64,000 nt of DNA. Source: SpSt-333 sp964371615 (GTDB lineage: Bacteria; Bacteroidota; Ignavibacteria; UBA10030; UBA8401). The notes under the pieces were generated by a model, which was given only the letters and a program-made list of their open reading frames with translations, was not told the DNA's origin and did not search any database. Made by a program: the position numbers and the translations under genes. Numbering within the stretch: the first letter of the stretch is position 1; each line of letters opens with the position of its first letter. The stretch covers positions 248,001-312,000 of the forward strand of contig CAYJMS010000002.1 in assembly GCA_964371615.1 (NCBI GenBank), read 5' to 3'. This document shows positions 36,464 to 44,839 of the stretch, piece by piece.

Positions 36464-36807
36464 AAAAATAGGGATTAGGTGTTAGGTGTTAGGGATTTGG
36501 AATTGGGAATTAGTCATAGAGTCGATGAGAATGATGATACAAATATATCGTTGCAAAATTACAAGATTGCAAGATTACAATATTTTTGGTTTATAATTAT
36601 TCATTCCAAAAAGCGTTAACCGCAAAGATCGCAAAGATGGCGCAAAGGACGCGAAGATTTATTCATGGTAGGGCGGGCATTCCTGCCCAATTACTAGTTC
36701 CCAATTCCTAATTCCTTTTTTCTTTTTTTTGGTGTCTTTGTGCCTTGGTGGTTATTTTTTATTATTTCGTGTTTTCGTGATTTTGTGGCTGCTTTTGTTT
36801 TTATTTT
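36464..36807. repeat. Mosaic spacer after the SulP gene
   Basis: No gene. Contains ATTAGGTGTTAGGTGTTAGGG (36474-36494), TATCGTTGCAA element copy c (36540-36579), an AACCGCAAAGATCGCAAAGA run (36618-36655), GGGCGGGCATTCCTGCCC (about 36665) and a GT-rich run (36730-36805) that touches the SulP stop. Confidence 0.7.
36540..36579 (+). repeat. TATCGTTGCAA element, copy c
   Basis: Starts CAAATATATCGTTGCAAAAT and matches copy a through AAGATTGCAAGATTACAA, then diverges. The GATGAGAATGATGATA lead-in also resembles copies a and b. Confidence 0.78.
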
Positions 36808-39039
36808 TTACCGTTCTTCCAGAACTCTTAACTCTGCGTCTGTTTGCCGAAGGCGCAGGGCGAGCGCATGTGCGAGGCGGGCGAAGATCTGCACGCCGAA
36901 AGTCGGATTGGCGCGGGATTGTTGATTGAACCGCGCGCGGGAGAGGACGTAGAGTTCTGTGGGAACTTTCGCCTCGACGTCAGCGGAGCGTTTGCCTTTG
37001 TCGAGAAAAGCAATTTCGCCGAAGAAGTCACCCGAACCGATGGTTGCCAGGTGATGGAATTTGCCGCGGTCCAAAGGGAGCAGTATCCGTACGCTGCCGC
37101 TTCTCACCAGGTAGATTTCATCCCCTTCGTCCCCGTGGGAAAAAGCCATCTCGCCCGGAGCGAGCGACATTGTACTCATGCATTTAGTCAGTTCCTTTAA
37201 CATCTTCTTGTCGAATTCACGGAAGAGATCGAAGTCTTTTACGTCGAGCAAATGTTCTTCTGCTTCTTTGACCGCTCCGGCATTTTCCAGTATTCGCTCT
37301 TCCATCCATTCCAACGCACCGTCCAGCGTTTGGGAGATCATCACTCCGGCTTTTTCTTTGACGACTCCCAGTTGGTTCAGATAATGCTCAAAGTTTCGTT
37401 CGTCCAAAAGCCCCGACGGCATGCCGCTGAAAACCAGTTGCCCGCCCCGCTCTGAAAGCTGCTCGTGCATCTGTTCAAAGAGATGCGCTGCTGTGTAATC
37501 CAAGGACTGGACTCTCCGCATGTCCATAAGAATATACCGTTTCGTCCGCAAGTCGGGACCTAATTGGGTGAACAGCTGATCGGTTGTACCAAAGAAGAGA
37601 TTCCCCTGCAACTCACAGAAGACTCCCTGATCTCCCTGCGCATTCAGTATCTCCCTCTCCGCAGTGCGGCGGCGGGTTTTGGATGAGATTTGATTTAAAT
37701 ACAATTTCCGCCGGATGACCGAACCGCGGATCTGATCGCGAATAAAAAGAAGTATCGCCAGCGCCACGCCAACTCCGGAGGCGGCAATCAGGTCAACCGT
37801 GATGGAAACAAGAACGACTCCTGCGATCACGGCAAAATCCAATCGCCCTTCGGGATATTTTAATAATCGGAACATCCCCTTGTCGAACATTCTCCATGCG
37901 ATCACCAGCAATATTCCCGCAAGTGCGGCGATTGGGACCCATGCAATTAACCGGCTCAACAGCAGGATCGCGAGAATGACGAATCCCCCTTCAATGATTC
38001 CAGATCGCGGTGTGCGTCCGCCACTGGTAATGTTGACCAGCGTCGGTCCCATTGTTCCCGCGCCGGGCATTCCGCCGACGATACACGATGCAAGATTGCC
38101 GATTCCCTGCCCGATCAATTCACGGTCCGAATTATGCCGGCTGCGTGTCATGGCGTCCAACCCGACGCATGTCTTTAATGTATCGATGGAAAGCAACACG
38201 GAGAGCGTGAGCGCGGGGATGATTATGATCTGCAGCGAAGCAAGATTGATAGAAAAGAATGACGTGATACGATCCGCCGCTGTTCCGAAGAATGATCCCG
38301 TTGCCTGTATCGGTCCGATAATGAGCGGATTGCCGGTTTGCGTGAGGAGCGCGGGAGAAAAAAGAGCAAGGATAAAATAAAAGAGAATTCCTCCCAGCAG
38401 TCCCACAATTGCCGCCGGGATCTTTTTGGTTATCCGCGGCGCGAGCGCCATAAGGACGATGGTCACTATCCCGACTGCAAGTCCCTCCACTTTCCAGTAT
38501 TCCGGAGTGGTCAATCCCTGAAAGAGGGTGATCTCTTTTGTAAATCCGAACAGTTTCGGAAGTTGTCCCAATGCAATAAGCACACCGACACCGGAGAGAT
38601 ATCCGCTGACAACAGGATACGGAATGAACTTGATCAAACGTCCGCCGCCGATGAAGCCGTAGAGAATCTGCAACGCAGCCGAGAGAAGCGCCGTCAATGC
38701 AAGAAGAAGAAAAATATTTTCCGGCGTTAGTTCGGTGCCGGTATTGGTCGCGATAATCCCGGTGATAAACGCCGTCAACACCGCCGCCGCCGGCGCACAT
38801 GGCGCGGAGATAAGCCCGCCAGTCCGTCCGAACCACGGCGTCACGAGACCAAGCGCCGCCGCACCGAGCATTCCGGCCATTGCTCCCGCTCCGGCATATT
38901 CCGGTCCCAGCACCGAATAGGTAATAACACCGAACGCAATGGAGGACGGAAGGGCTACGAGCATTGCCGCCAGGCCTCCCCATATATCACCAAACCAGGA
39001 TGCAGATTCGTGTTTGGAATGTTCGGGATGAGGAGTCAT
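36808..39039 (-). CDS. SulP family anion transporter with STAS and cyclic-nucleotide-binding domains
   Basis: A 743-residue protein. Residues 15-440 are the SulP/SLC26 transporter (GGLAAMLVALPSSIAFGVI, ITSGGRTPRSGIIEGGF, then IPIAALAGILLVIAWRMF-like core), about 12-14 helices moving sulfate, bicarbonate or another anion. Residues about 470-590 form a STAS domain (RYILMDMRRVQSLDYTAAHL). Residues about 610-735 form a cNMP-binding beta-roll (MSLAPGEMAFSHGDEGDEIY, GSGDFFGEIAFLDKGKRSAD). The PGE...E-I-FL-x-R pattern is complete enough for nucleotide binding. A second-messenger-gated transporter is inferred; the substrate is not readable. Confidence 0.9.
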   Translation of the reverse strand: MTPHPEHSKHESASWFGDIWGGLAAMLVALPSSIAFGVITYSVLGPEYAGAGAMAGMLGAAALGLVTPWFGRTGGLISAPCAPAAAVLTAFITGIIATNTGTELTPENIFLLLALTALLSAALQILYGFIGGGRLIKFIPYPVVSGYLSGVGVLIALGQLPKLFGFTKEITLFQGLTTPEYWKVEGLAVGIVTIVLMALAPRITKKIPAAIVGLLGGILFYFILALFSPALLTQTGNPLIIGPIQATGSFFGTAADRITSFFSINLASLQIIIIPALTLSVLLSIDTLKTCVGLDAMTRSRHNSDRELIGQGIGNLASCIVGGMPGAGTMGPTLVNITSGGRTPRSGIIEGGFVILAILLLSRLIAWVPIAALAGILLVIAWRMFDKGMFRLLKYPEGRLDFAVIAGVVLVSITVDLIAASGVGVALAILLFIRDQIRGSVIRRKLYLNQISSKTRRRTAEREILNAQGDQGVFCELQGNLFFGTTDQLFTQLGPDLRTKRYILMDMRRVQSLDYTAAHLFEQMHEQLSERGGQLVFSGMPSGLLDERNFEHYLNQLGVVKEKAGVMISQTLDGALEWMEERILENAGAVKEAEEHLLDVKDFDLFREFDKKMLKELTKCMSTMSLAPGEMAFSHGDEGDEIYLVRSGSVRILLPLDRGKFHHLATIGSGDFFGEIAFLDKGKRSADVEAKVPTELYVLSRARFNQQSRANPTFGVQIFARLAHALALRLRQTDAELRVLEER

Positions 39040-39610
39040 GGGAGGTAGTTGAGTAGTTGAGTCGTTGAGTATTTGAGTCTATGCGTAGTTGAGTCAACGA
39101 ATCATTCGATCATCGATTTTTTCAAATATACTATTTATTTGAACAAAGTATGCAAGGTTTAGCAATTACGTGAAAGGATGAATTATGAACGGGAGTAGTT
39201 GAGTAGTTGAGTAGTTGAGTAGTTGAGATTTTATATCCGCGAACCGAAAGTTCACCATAATTTTCCTCTGTGCCTCAGTGCCTCCGTGGTGATTCTTTTG
39301 CTTTTCCTTATGGTCGGATCTGGAGATCCGACCTACATTTGTTTTTGTGACTTTTTTGTTTTTGTGTCAGATTTTGTTTTCGTCCCGACGACCTGTCCGC
39401 CGCGCATTTTGGCGGAAGTCGGGACCCCCAATTTTCCTTTGTGTCCTTAGTGCCTTAGTGGTTCATCTTTTTGTTTTTGCTTTTGTTTTTGTTTTTTTGG
39501 TGCCGCCGAAGGCGGACTTTTACTTTGGTGCCTTGGTGATTTGGTGGTTAATCTTGTTTTTGCTTTTTACTTTCCTTTTGTGACTTTGTGATTTTGTGGC
39601 GGATTTTGTT
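39040..39610. repeat. Mosaic spacer between the SulP and ferredoxin-flavoprotein genes
   Basis: No gene. GAGTAGTTGAG stutters (39043-39095 and 39190-39225), TTTGAGTCTATGCG, a GTCGGATC hairpin (39313-39336), a CCCGACGAC...GTCGGGACC inverted repeat (about 39383-39423) with CCGCC/GGCGG inside, CGCCGAAGGCGG (about 39503), and GT-rich CCTTGGTGATTTGGTGG (about 39532) up to the next stop codon. Confidence 0.7.
39313..39336. repeat. GTCGGATC hairpin module, copy 3
   Basis: Same sequence as the copy at 16417, including the four-base loop and the CTAC tail. The copy at 20368-20391 differs by one loop base. Confidence 0.75.
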
Positions 39611-40918
39611 TTAACTAATTTGCCGTTGCTGTATTTCGATGCCGACCGCTTTGAGGAAGTCATTCGGCGATTCTCCTCCGGCGAAGATGAAAGTATAATC
39701 GTTTTTCAATGTCAACATCCCCGCGGACGTTTTTATTGTGACATCATTCTCACCGATTTCCGTTACTTCACTTTCGAAAAGTACGGCAAGCCGATTACGC
39801 TTGAGGGCATCGTCAATGTGTTTTCTGTTACGCTCTTTGATCCGTGTGAATTCGCTCTTTCGGTATGACAGCGTCACCGTATTTCCCGATTGAGTGGAAA
39901 GCCCGACGGCCGCTTCGATCGCCGAATCCCCTCCTCCGACCACCAGCAGATGCGCGTTGGAATAACTTGAAGTGTCGATCAACCGGTACGTAACTTTGGA
40001 CCGATCCTCTCCCGGAACGCCCAGCTTGCGGGGTGTCCCTCTTCTGCCGAGTGCAAGGACAACGTAGGATGCTTTGACATTCATTCCCGATTGTGTGGTA
40101 ACAATATGCACGCCATCCTTCCGGACAATTCCGGTCACTTTTTCACCAGTGGTGACTTTCAAGCCGGTCTTTTCGATCACCTGACGCCAGAGTTCCAGCA
40201 GCGCTTCCTTTTTCGTTTCACGCAAACGCACGGGACCCCACAACGGGAGTTCGACCGGCGATGTCATGACGATTTTTGCGCGCGGATACTGCAGCACCGT
40301 TCCGCCGATATCGTTCTGTTCAAGGATCACATACTTCAGTCCGCGTTCCAATGCTTTCAATCCTGCGGCAAATCCGGACGGGCCTGCGCCGATAATGGCA
40401 ACGTCGACGCAATCGCTGGTTTGCGTAAGGGATTTTGTTGCGATATGCTCGATAACGGCAACTCCCTGTCGCACCGCGTTTTTGATCAGTCCCAGTCCCC
40501 CCAGTTCACCGACGATGTAGATTCCCGGTACGGACGTTTCGTACTGTTCGGACAGCAACGGAAGATCGGCGTTCCTTCCCGGTTTCGCCATCAACAATTC
40601 TATCGCGCCGACCGGACACGCTTCTGCACACAAACCGTGGCCGATGCATTTTGCGCCGTGAATCAGTGTCGCTTTCCCGTCGATAATTCCAAGCACGTCT
40701 CCTTCGGGACAGGCACGGACACAGGCGGCGCAACCGATGCATTGCAATGCGTCGATCTGCGGATGGACCATCGACGCTTCCTGCAATCCGGAAATTTTCA
40801 TCTGCGTCAGTCTCTCCCGCGCTTTTGATTCTTTTGCGCGGAATCGCCGCAAGTACGGAATCACCGTCACCGCGATGAGTGCGAGAGAGAAAAGAACCGT
40901 GATGAGCGTTTCAGTCAT
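39611..40918 (-). CDS. Membrane-anchored FAD/NAD(P)-binding oxidoreductase with ferredoxin domain
   Basis: A 435-residue protein. An N-terminal helix (residues 4-22) precedes a 2[4Fe-4S]-type domain: CIGCAACVRACPEGDV is canonical, but the second site reads CIGHGLCAEACP, with His in place of one Cys. A thioredoxin-reductase/YpdA-like flavoprotein follows: VAIIGAGPSGFAAGLKALER, LQYPRAKIVMTSP, then LLVVGGGDSAIEAAVGL and FIFAGGESP. It probably passes electrons between NAD(P)H and a haem or quinone partner. It is 15 bp downstream of the outer-membrane barrel gene. Confidence 0.88.
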   Translation of the reverse strand: MTETLITVLFSLALIAVTVIPYLRRFRAKESKARERLTQMKISGLQEASMVHPQIDALQCIGCAACVRACPEGDVLGIIDGKATLIHGAKCIGHGLCAEACPVGAIELLMAKPGRNADLPLLSEQYETSVPGIYIVGELGGLGLIKNAVRQGVAVIEHIATKSLTQTSDCVDVAIIGAGPSGFAAGLKALERGLKYVILEQNDIGGTVLQYPRAKIVMTSPVELPLWGPVRLRETKKEALLELWRQVIEKTGLKVTTGEKVTGIVRKDGVHIVTTQSGMNVKASYVVLALGRRGTPRKLGVPGEDRSKVTYRLIDTSSYSNAHLLVVGGGDSAIEAAVGLSTQSGNTVTLSYRKSEFTRIKERNRKHIDDALKRNRLAVLFESEVTEIGENDVTIKTSAGMLTLKNDYTFIFAGGESPNDFLKAVGIEIQQRQIS

Positions 40919-40933
40919 AATCGTAGCATTCTG

Positions 40934-42529
40934 TTAAAACCGGTATCCGATCTCCGCATAGATCCGCGCGCTGTTTATCGTATCGTCGAACACGCCTTCA
41001 ATTGCCAATGATGAATAGAGGCTCCGCGAAAACCGGTACGCAGCGTTGATGGAGACCGTTTGCGTTGTCAGGGAGTTGTTCAAGGAAATGAGTGTGTACC
41101 GGTAGAAATCATACCGACCCGAGACGGAAAGTGTGGCGAAGAATGTCCGGTCAATATCGAACGTAAAATTCTTTCCATTGGCGTAGACTCCGCGTATGTC
41201 GGCAATCCGTACGCCGGCACCGATTCCCGTTCGCGCGATATCCGCAATCCGGTACGAACCGCTGAGTGTCCGGGCATCCCTCGCATCTCCCTCTTTGTGC
41301 CTGTAGACAATGGTACCGTTCAGTGACATGGCATACGGTAACCGGACCGTTGTACCTAATCGATATCCCTGCATGATATTCCTGTCCAGCAGCGTATCGG
41401 AAAAAGTCCTCATCGACTCGAACAGATAGACCGTTCGGGAACCGTCGTATCCGACATTGGCGGAGATCCAATCCAATGGATAATAATTAACAGTAACGAA
41501 TGCGTTGGAGAGCCGCAGGGATTTTGTTTTGACGCCGTTGCGGATGTCGTTCAATTCAAATTCGGACGATTGATACACGGAGAGCTTCGGTCCCATCATA
41601 AAAAAATTCTGCAGGTACATGAACTCACGGTCCAGATTTCCCTTCACCAATTGTCTTCCATACGCGATCGTTCCGTTATAGCGGTTCACGGCATTCTTCC
41701 CGATGGTCATATTCAGAAAGAACGCGCCGCGTGTTTCGTCCGGATCGACGCCGATGGTTCGGTCTTGCACTTTCGCTCCGTACAACACTCCCGCCGTCAT
41801 ATTATCATACCGATAGAAAAATTGTCCGCCGTCGAAAATACCCATCCCTCCCACATACTCCGACGACAACCGTCCCATTCCGTATCCGATTGCCGAATTA
41901 GGATCCGATGTCCGGAGTGAAAAATCATACAGACGGTTCTTCAAACGACGGTCATCTCCATAGCGGGAATAATTTTCCGTTAAATCGTAATACATGCGCG
42001 TGTAGAGTGAAAAAACCAGTCCGGTGTTATACAGGTTGTCGATACTCGTCCGAAGCAGAAGAGATGGCTGGCTGACATCCATACGGGAATCGCCGGAACT
42101 GATTCCAAAATATTGAATACCGACCCTCCCCGACACGATGTTCTCTTCGACAGACGTTGTACTGATTGCGGAACGAACGGAAGGCGATCGCTTTTCAGTT
42201 CCATTTACTACAGCCGGAGTCGGTGTTTTCTCCGCCGGTTTCGGAACGACTTTCACCAGCACCGCTTCATCCCCGGTTCTCGCCGGCAGTGTTTCAGCTA
42301 CGATGGATGCCGACGACGATCGCCGCGAGACCGCCGTAATCACCACCGTGCAGACGGGAACGGACGAGCGATAAATCCTGATCGTATCACCGACTGCAAT
42401 ATGGCCTTCCCTTCCTGAATTAATATACACGACCGATGCGGCGACATAGGAGACGGAATACCGCAACGTCTCCGGTTCCTGCGCGTGAATAATTCCGACG
42501 ATCATGGAGAGTGAAAAAATCATCTTCAT
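40934..42529 (-). CDS. Exported outer-membrane beta-barrel protein, function unknown
   Basis: About 531 residues from ATG 42529 (a longer upstream start at 42589 lacks a signal). Signal peptide MKMIFSLSMIVGIIHAQ. Residues 20-115 contain a compact all-beta segment (HIAVGDTIRIYRSSVPVCTV). From about residue 135 to the end, amphipathic strands alternate with turn-rich loops (YNTGLVFSLYTRMYYDLTE, GYRLGTTVRLPYAMSLN), ending IYAEIGYRF with a terminal Phe, as expected for a BAM-inserted barrel. No CxxCH is present. Location downstream of two giant cytochromes suggests it could be their outer-membrane sleeve, but strand count and similarity to MtrB are unproven. Confidence 0.7.
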   Translation of the reverse strand: MKMIFSLSMIVGIIHAQEPETLRYSVSYVAASVVYINSGREGHIAVGDTIRIYRSSVPVCTVVITAVSRRSSSASIVAETLPARTGDEAVLVKVVPKPAEKTPTPAVVNGTEKRSPSVRSAISTTSVEENIVSGRVGIQYFGISSGDSRMDVSQPSLLLRTSIDNLYNTGLVFSLYTRMYYDLTENYSRYGDDRRLKNRLYDFSLRTSDPNSAIGYGMGRLSSEYVGGMGIFDGGQFFYRYDNMTAGVLYGAKVQDRTIGVDPDETRGAFFLNMTIGKNAVNRYNGTIAYGRQLVKGNLDREFMYLQNFFMMGPKLSVYQSSEFELNDIRNGVKTKSLRLSNAFVTVNYYPLDWISANVGYDGSRTVYLFESMRTFSDTLLDRNIMQGYRLGTTVRLPYAMSLNGTIVYRHKEGDARDARTLSGSYRIADIARTGIGAGVRIADIRGVYANGKNFTFDIDRTFFATLSVSGRYDFYRYTLISLNNSLTTQTVSINAAYRFSRSLYSSLAIEGVFDDTINSARIYAEIGYRF

Positions 42530-42907
42530 CACATTCCGGCGCAGCCGGATGAGAAATGCAATCGTGTATGTTCGAGTAAGGTGTACCAAATGTTCCTTGC
42601 TTAAAAAAACAGGCCGCTCCTACGGAGCTTGAATATCTTCTTGTGATAATTGCTACAAACAGGTCGTCCCTAACGGGACTTTTTTCATGTTTTTCTGATA
42701 CGTTTTACTAATGCTGATTCTCAAAAGCATATTTATAAAATATTGTTCATCCTTCGACTCCACCGCGAACAACGCGGTGTCGCTCAGGATGAGCAAGTGC
42801 CGCACTATTTTAGAATCTTCCCCTTAATTGGCCCCTTAGGGGCAATGACAGCAATATTTTTGTTTTTGAGATACTCTCTAATAAACTTTTTATAATTTGA
42901 TTTCGCC
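42530..42907. other. Spacer between the barrel gene and the 25-haem cytochrome gene
   Basis: No gene. Contains a CCTTCGACTCCACCGCGAAC...GCGGTG hairpin module followed by CGCTCAGGATGAGC (42749-42794), CCCCTTAATTGGCCCCTTAGGG (about 42823-42843) and AT-rich DNA. It breaks the otherwise tight gene order here. Confidence 0.5.
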
Positions 42908-44839
42908 TCATTCCCTTCCCGTCGGATGGCATTTATAACAAGCGTTGCTGTCGTACGAATAACCGTTTCTTCCGCGATGTTTGTCATCCATCGAAGTCTT
43001 GTTATGTTCGTGACAGGTGATGCACGAAAAGATCGTGAAGTTTGCGGGACTCGTATGGCAGTCCGCACAGGTCACCCAGCGGCCGGGACGGTGCTTGTCC
43101 CCCGCGCCGATCGGAAAGAACGGCGTGTGATTAAACGTCGACGGTTTCCATGCGGTGGTGCCGTGGCAGGTGATGCATGCTTTTGGATAATTTGCCGTGG
43201 CATGTGCCGGATTGGCAGCGGAGACATAATCGGCTGTGTGACATTGGTAGCAGTCCGTCGTCGTTCCGGCGTACCTTCCTCCCGTATGGCAGCTGACGCA
43301 CGGCGCTGAGATATGTGCACCGGTCAACGGGAATGAAGTTGTGGAATGATCGATCGTCGCGGGTGTCCACGCCGTCATCGTGTGACAGGAGAGGCAGTCG
43401 TGGCTGAAATTATTCAGCGGATGGTTCGGATCTGCGACGCCATTAAAATCGGTTTGATGGCAGGTGTAACAGTCCGTTGCGGTTCCGCGATACTGTCCGT
43501 TCTTATGACAATCCACACAGGTGACGGCAACATGTGCCCCGGCCAATGGAAACGCCGTCGTGGCATGGTTGAACGTGGAGGGCTTCCATGCTGCGGTCGA
43601 ATGACACGTCAGACATTCATGGGAGAATTGCGACGTCAGATGATTCGGCGCAAGGGTTTCGTTGAATTCGCCAATATGACAATTATAACAGACCGTGGTT
43701 GTACCGGTGAACTGACCGTTCTTGTGGCACGTTTCGCACGCCGCCGGTGCATGCGCTCCGGTGATCGGAAACGCCGTTGCGTTGTGATTGAACGTCGCCG
43801 GTTTCCAGGCGGATGTGGTATGACAGGAGAGACATTCACGGGAGAATTGTGACGTTGCATGATTCGGTGCAAGAGTCGCGTTGAATTCAGTAACATGACA
43901 GCTGTAGCAGTCCGTCATTGTTCCTGCAAACTGACCGTTCTTGTGGCATGATTCGCACGCCGCCGGTGCATGCGCTCCGGTAAGCGGAAACACTGTCGCG
44001 TTATGATTGAATGCTGCCGGTTTCCACGTCATTAGTGTGTGACAGGAAAGGCATTCGCGCGAGAATCCTCCCGCTGTATGATTCGGCTGCACCACTGCTG
44101 TGTAATCGGATTGGTGGCACGCAATGCATTCCGTGGAGCGTCCCTTGAACTGTCCGGTGGAATGACACGATGCGCAATCCACCGAAACATGCGCTCCGCG
44201 CAGCGGAAAGAGCGTTCGTGTATGGTTAAATGTCGACGGCTTCCAGGTGACGATTGAATGACACGTCAGACAATCGTGTGAGAACATTCCAAGAAGATGG
44301 TTCGGCGCCTCCGTCTTTCGGAATTCCTCGCCGTGACAGCTGTAACAATCCGTCGGCAGTCCTTTGTACCGGTCATTTGTGTGGCAGGAAGAACAATCCA
44401 CAGAGACATGCGCACCGGTCAACGGAAAGTTCGTTTTGGAATGCTCGAATCTCGACGGACGCCAGCCGGTTGCAGTATGACAATCCACGCACTCGTGGGA
44501 AAACTGACCGATTGCATGATTGGGCCGTAACGCTGCGGCAAAGTCTTTCCGGTGACAGGAAAAACAATCAGTCGACGTGCCGGCGAATTTTTTTGTGGTG
44601 TGACATTCCAGGCATCCGACAGCGGTGTGTGCTCCGCTCAATGGAAATCCGGTGGACGAATGACTGAACTTCATCGGCGACGCGAGTTCTTTCCACGACG
44701 CCGTGGTATGGCAGTCGGTGCAAGGCTGCTTTATTTCCCCGTGCGGGGAAGCCTGTGAGAATGTCCGTTGCGGCGCAAGCAATAATAGTACGCAGCAGAG
44801 AATCGGAACAATCACTGTGCTGGATGACAATCGACGCAT
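42908..44839 (-). CDS. Periodic 25-haem c-type cytochrome
   Basis: A 643-residue secreted protein with signal peptide (residues 1-29) and 25 CxxCH motifs. The first Cys of each unit is at 40, 117, 190, 263, 336, 409, 482 and 555: after a 77-residue first unit the spacing is exactly 73 residues six times. Each of the first seven units holds three haems and three extra His in fixed places (F-x-H, G-A-H, P-N-H), the number needed for bis-His ligation; the last part carries four haems. Consensus pieces: CLSCHTxxAWKPxTF, FPLTGAH, FxGTxTDCYxCH. The ATG overlaps the upstream cytochrome by 28 nt. Probable periplasmic or extracellular electron wire; redox partner unknown. Confidence 0.93.
   Translation of the reverse strand: MRRLSSSTVIVPILCCVLLLLAPQRTFSQASPHGEIKQPCTDCHTTASWKELASPMKFSHSSTGFPLSGAHTAVGCLECHTTKKFAGTSTDCFSCHRKDFAAALRPNHAIGQFSHECVDCHTATGWRPSRFEHSKTNFPLTGAHVSVDCSSCHTNDRYKGLPTDCYSCHGEEFRKTEAPNHLLGMFSHDCLTCHSIVTWKPSTFNHTRTLFPLRGAHVSVDCASCHSTGQFKGRSTECIACHQSDYTAVVQPNHTAGGFSRECLSCHTLMTWKPAAFNHNATVFPLTGAHAPAACESCHKNGQFAGTMTDCYSCHVTEFNATLAPNHATSQFSRECLSCHTTSAWKPATFNHNATAFPITGAHAPAACETCHKNGQFTGTTTVCYNCHIGEFNETLAPNHLTSQFSHECLTCHSTAAWKPSTFNHATTAFPLAGAHVAVTCVDCHKNGQYRGTATDCYTCHQTDFNGVADPNHPLNNFSHDCLSCHTMTAWTPATIDHSTTSFPLTGAHISAPCVSCHTGGRYAGTTTDCYQCHTADYVSAANPAHATANYPKACITCHGTTAWKPSTFNHTPFFPIGAGDKHRPGRWVTCADCHTSPANFTIFSCITCHEHNKTSMDDKHRGRNGYSYDSNACYKCHPTGRE

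Noticed and set aside
42805..43068. Short minus-strand frame after the 25-haem gene
   Set aside because: Overlaps the cytochrome 3' end in another frame and has no signal, domain or ribosome binding site.
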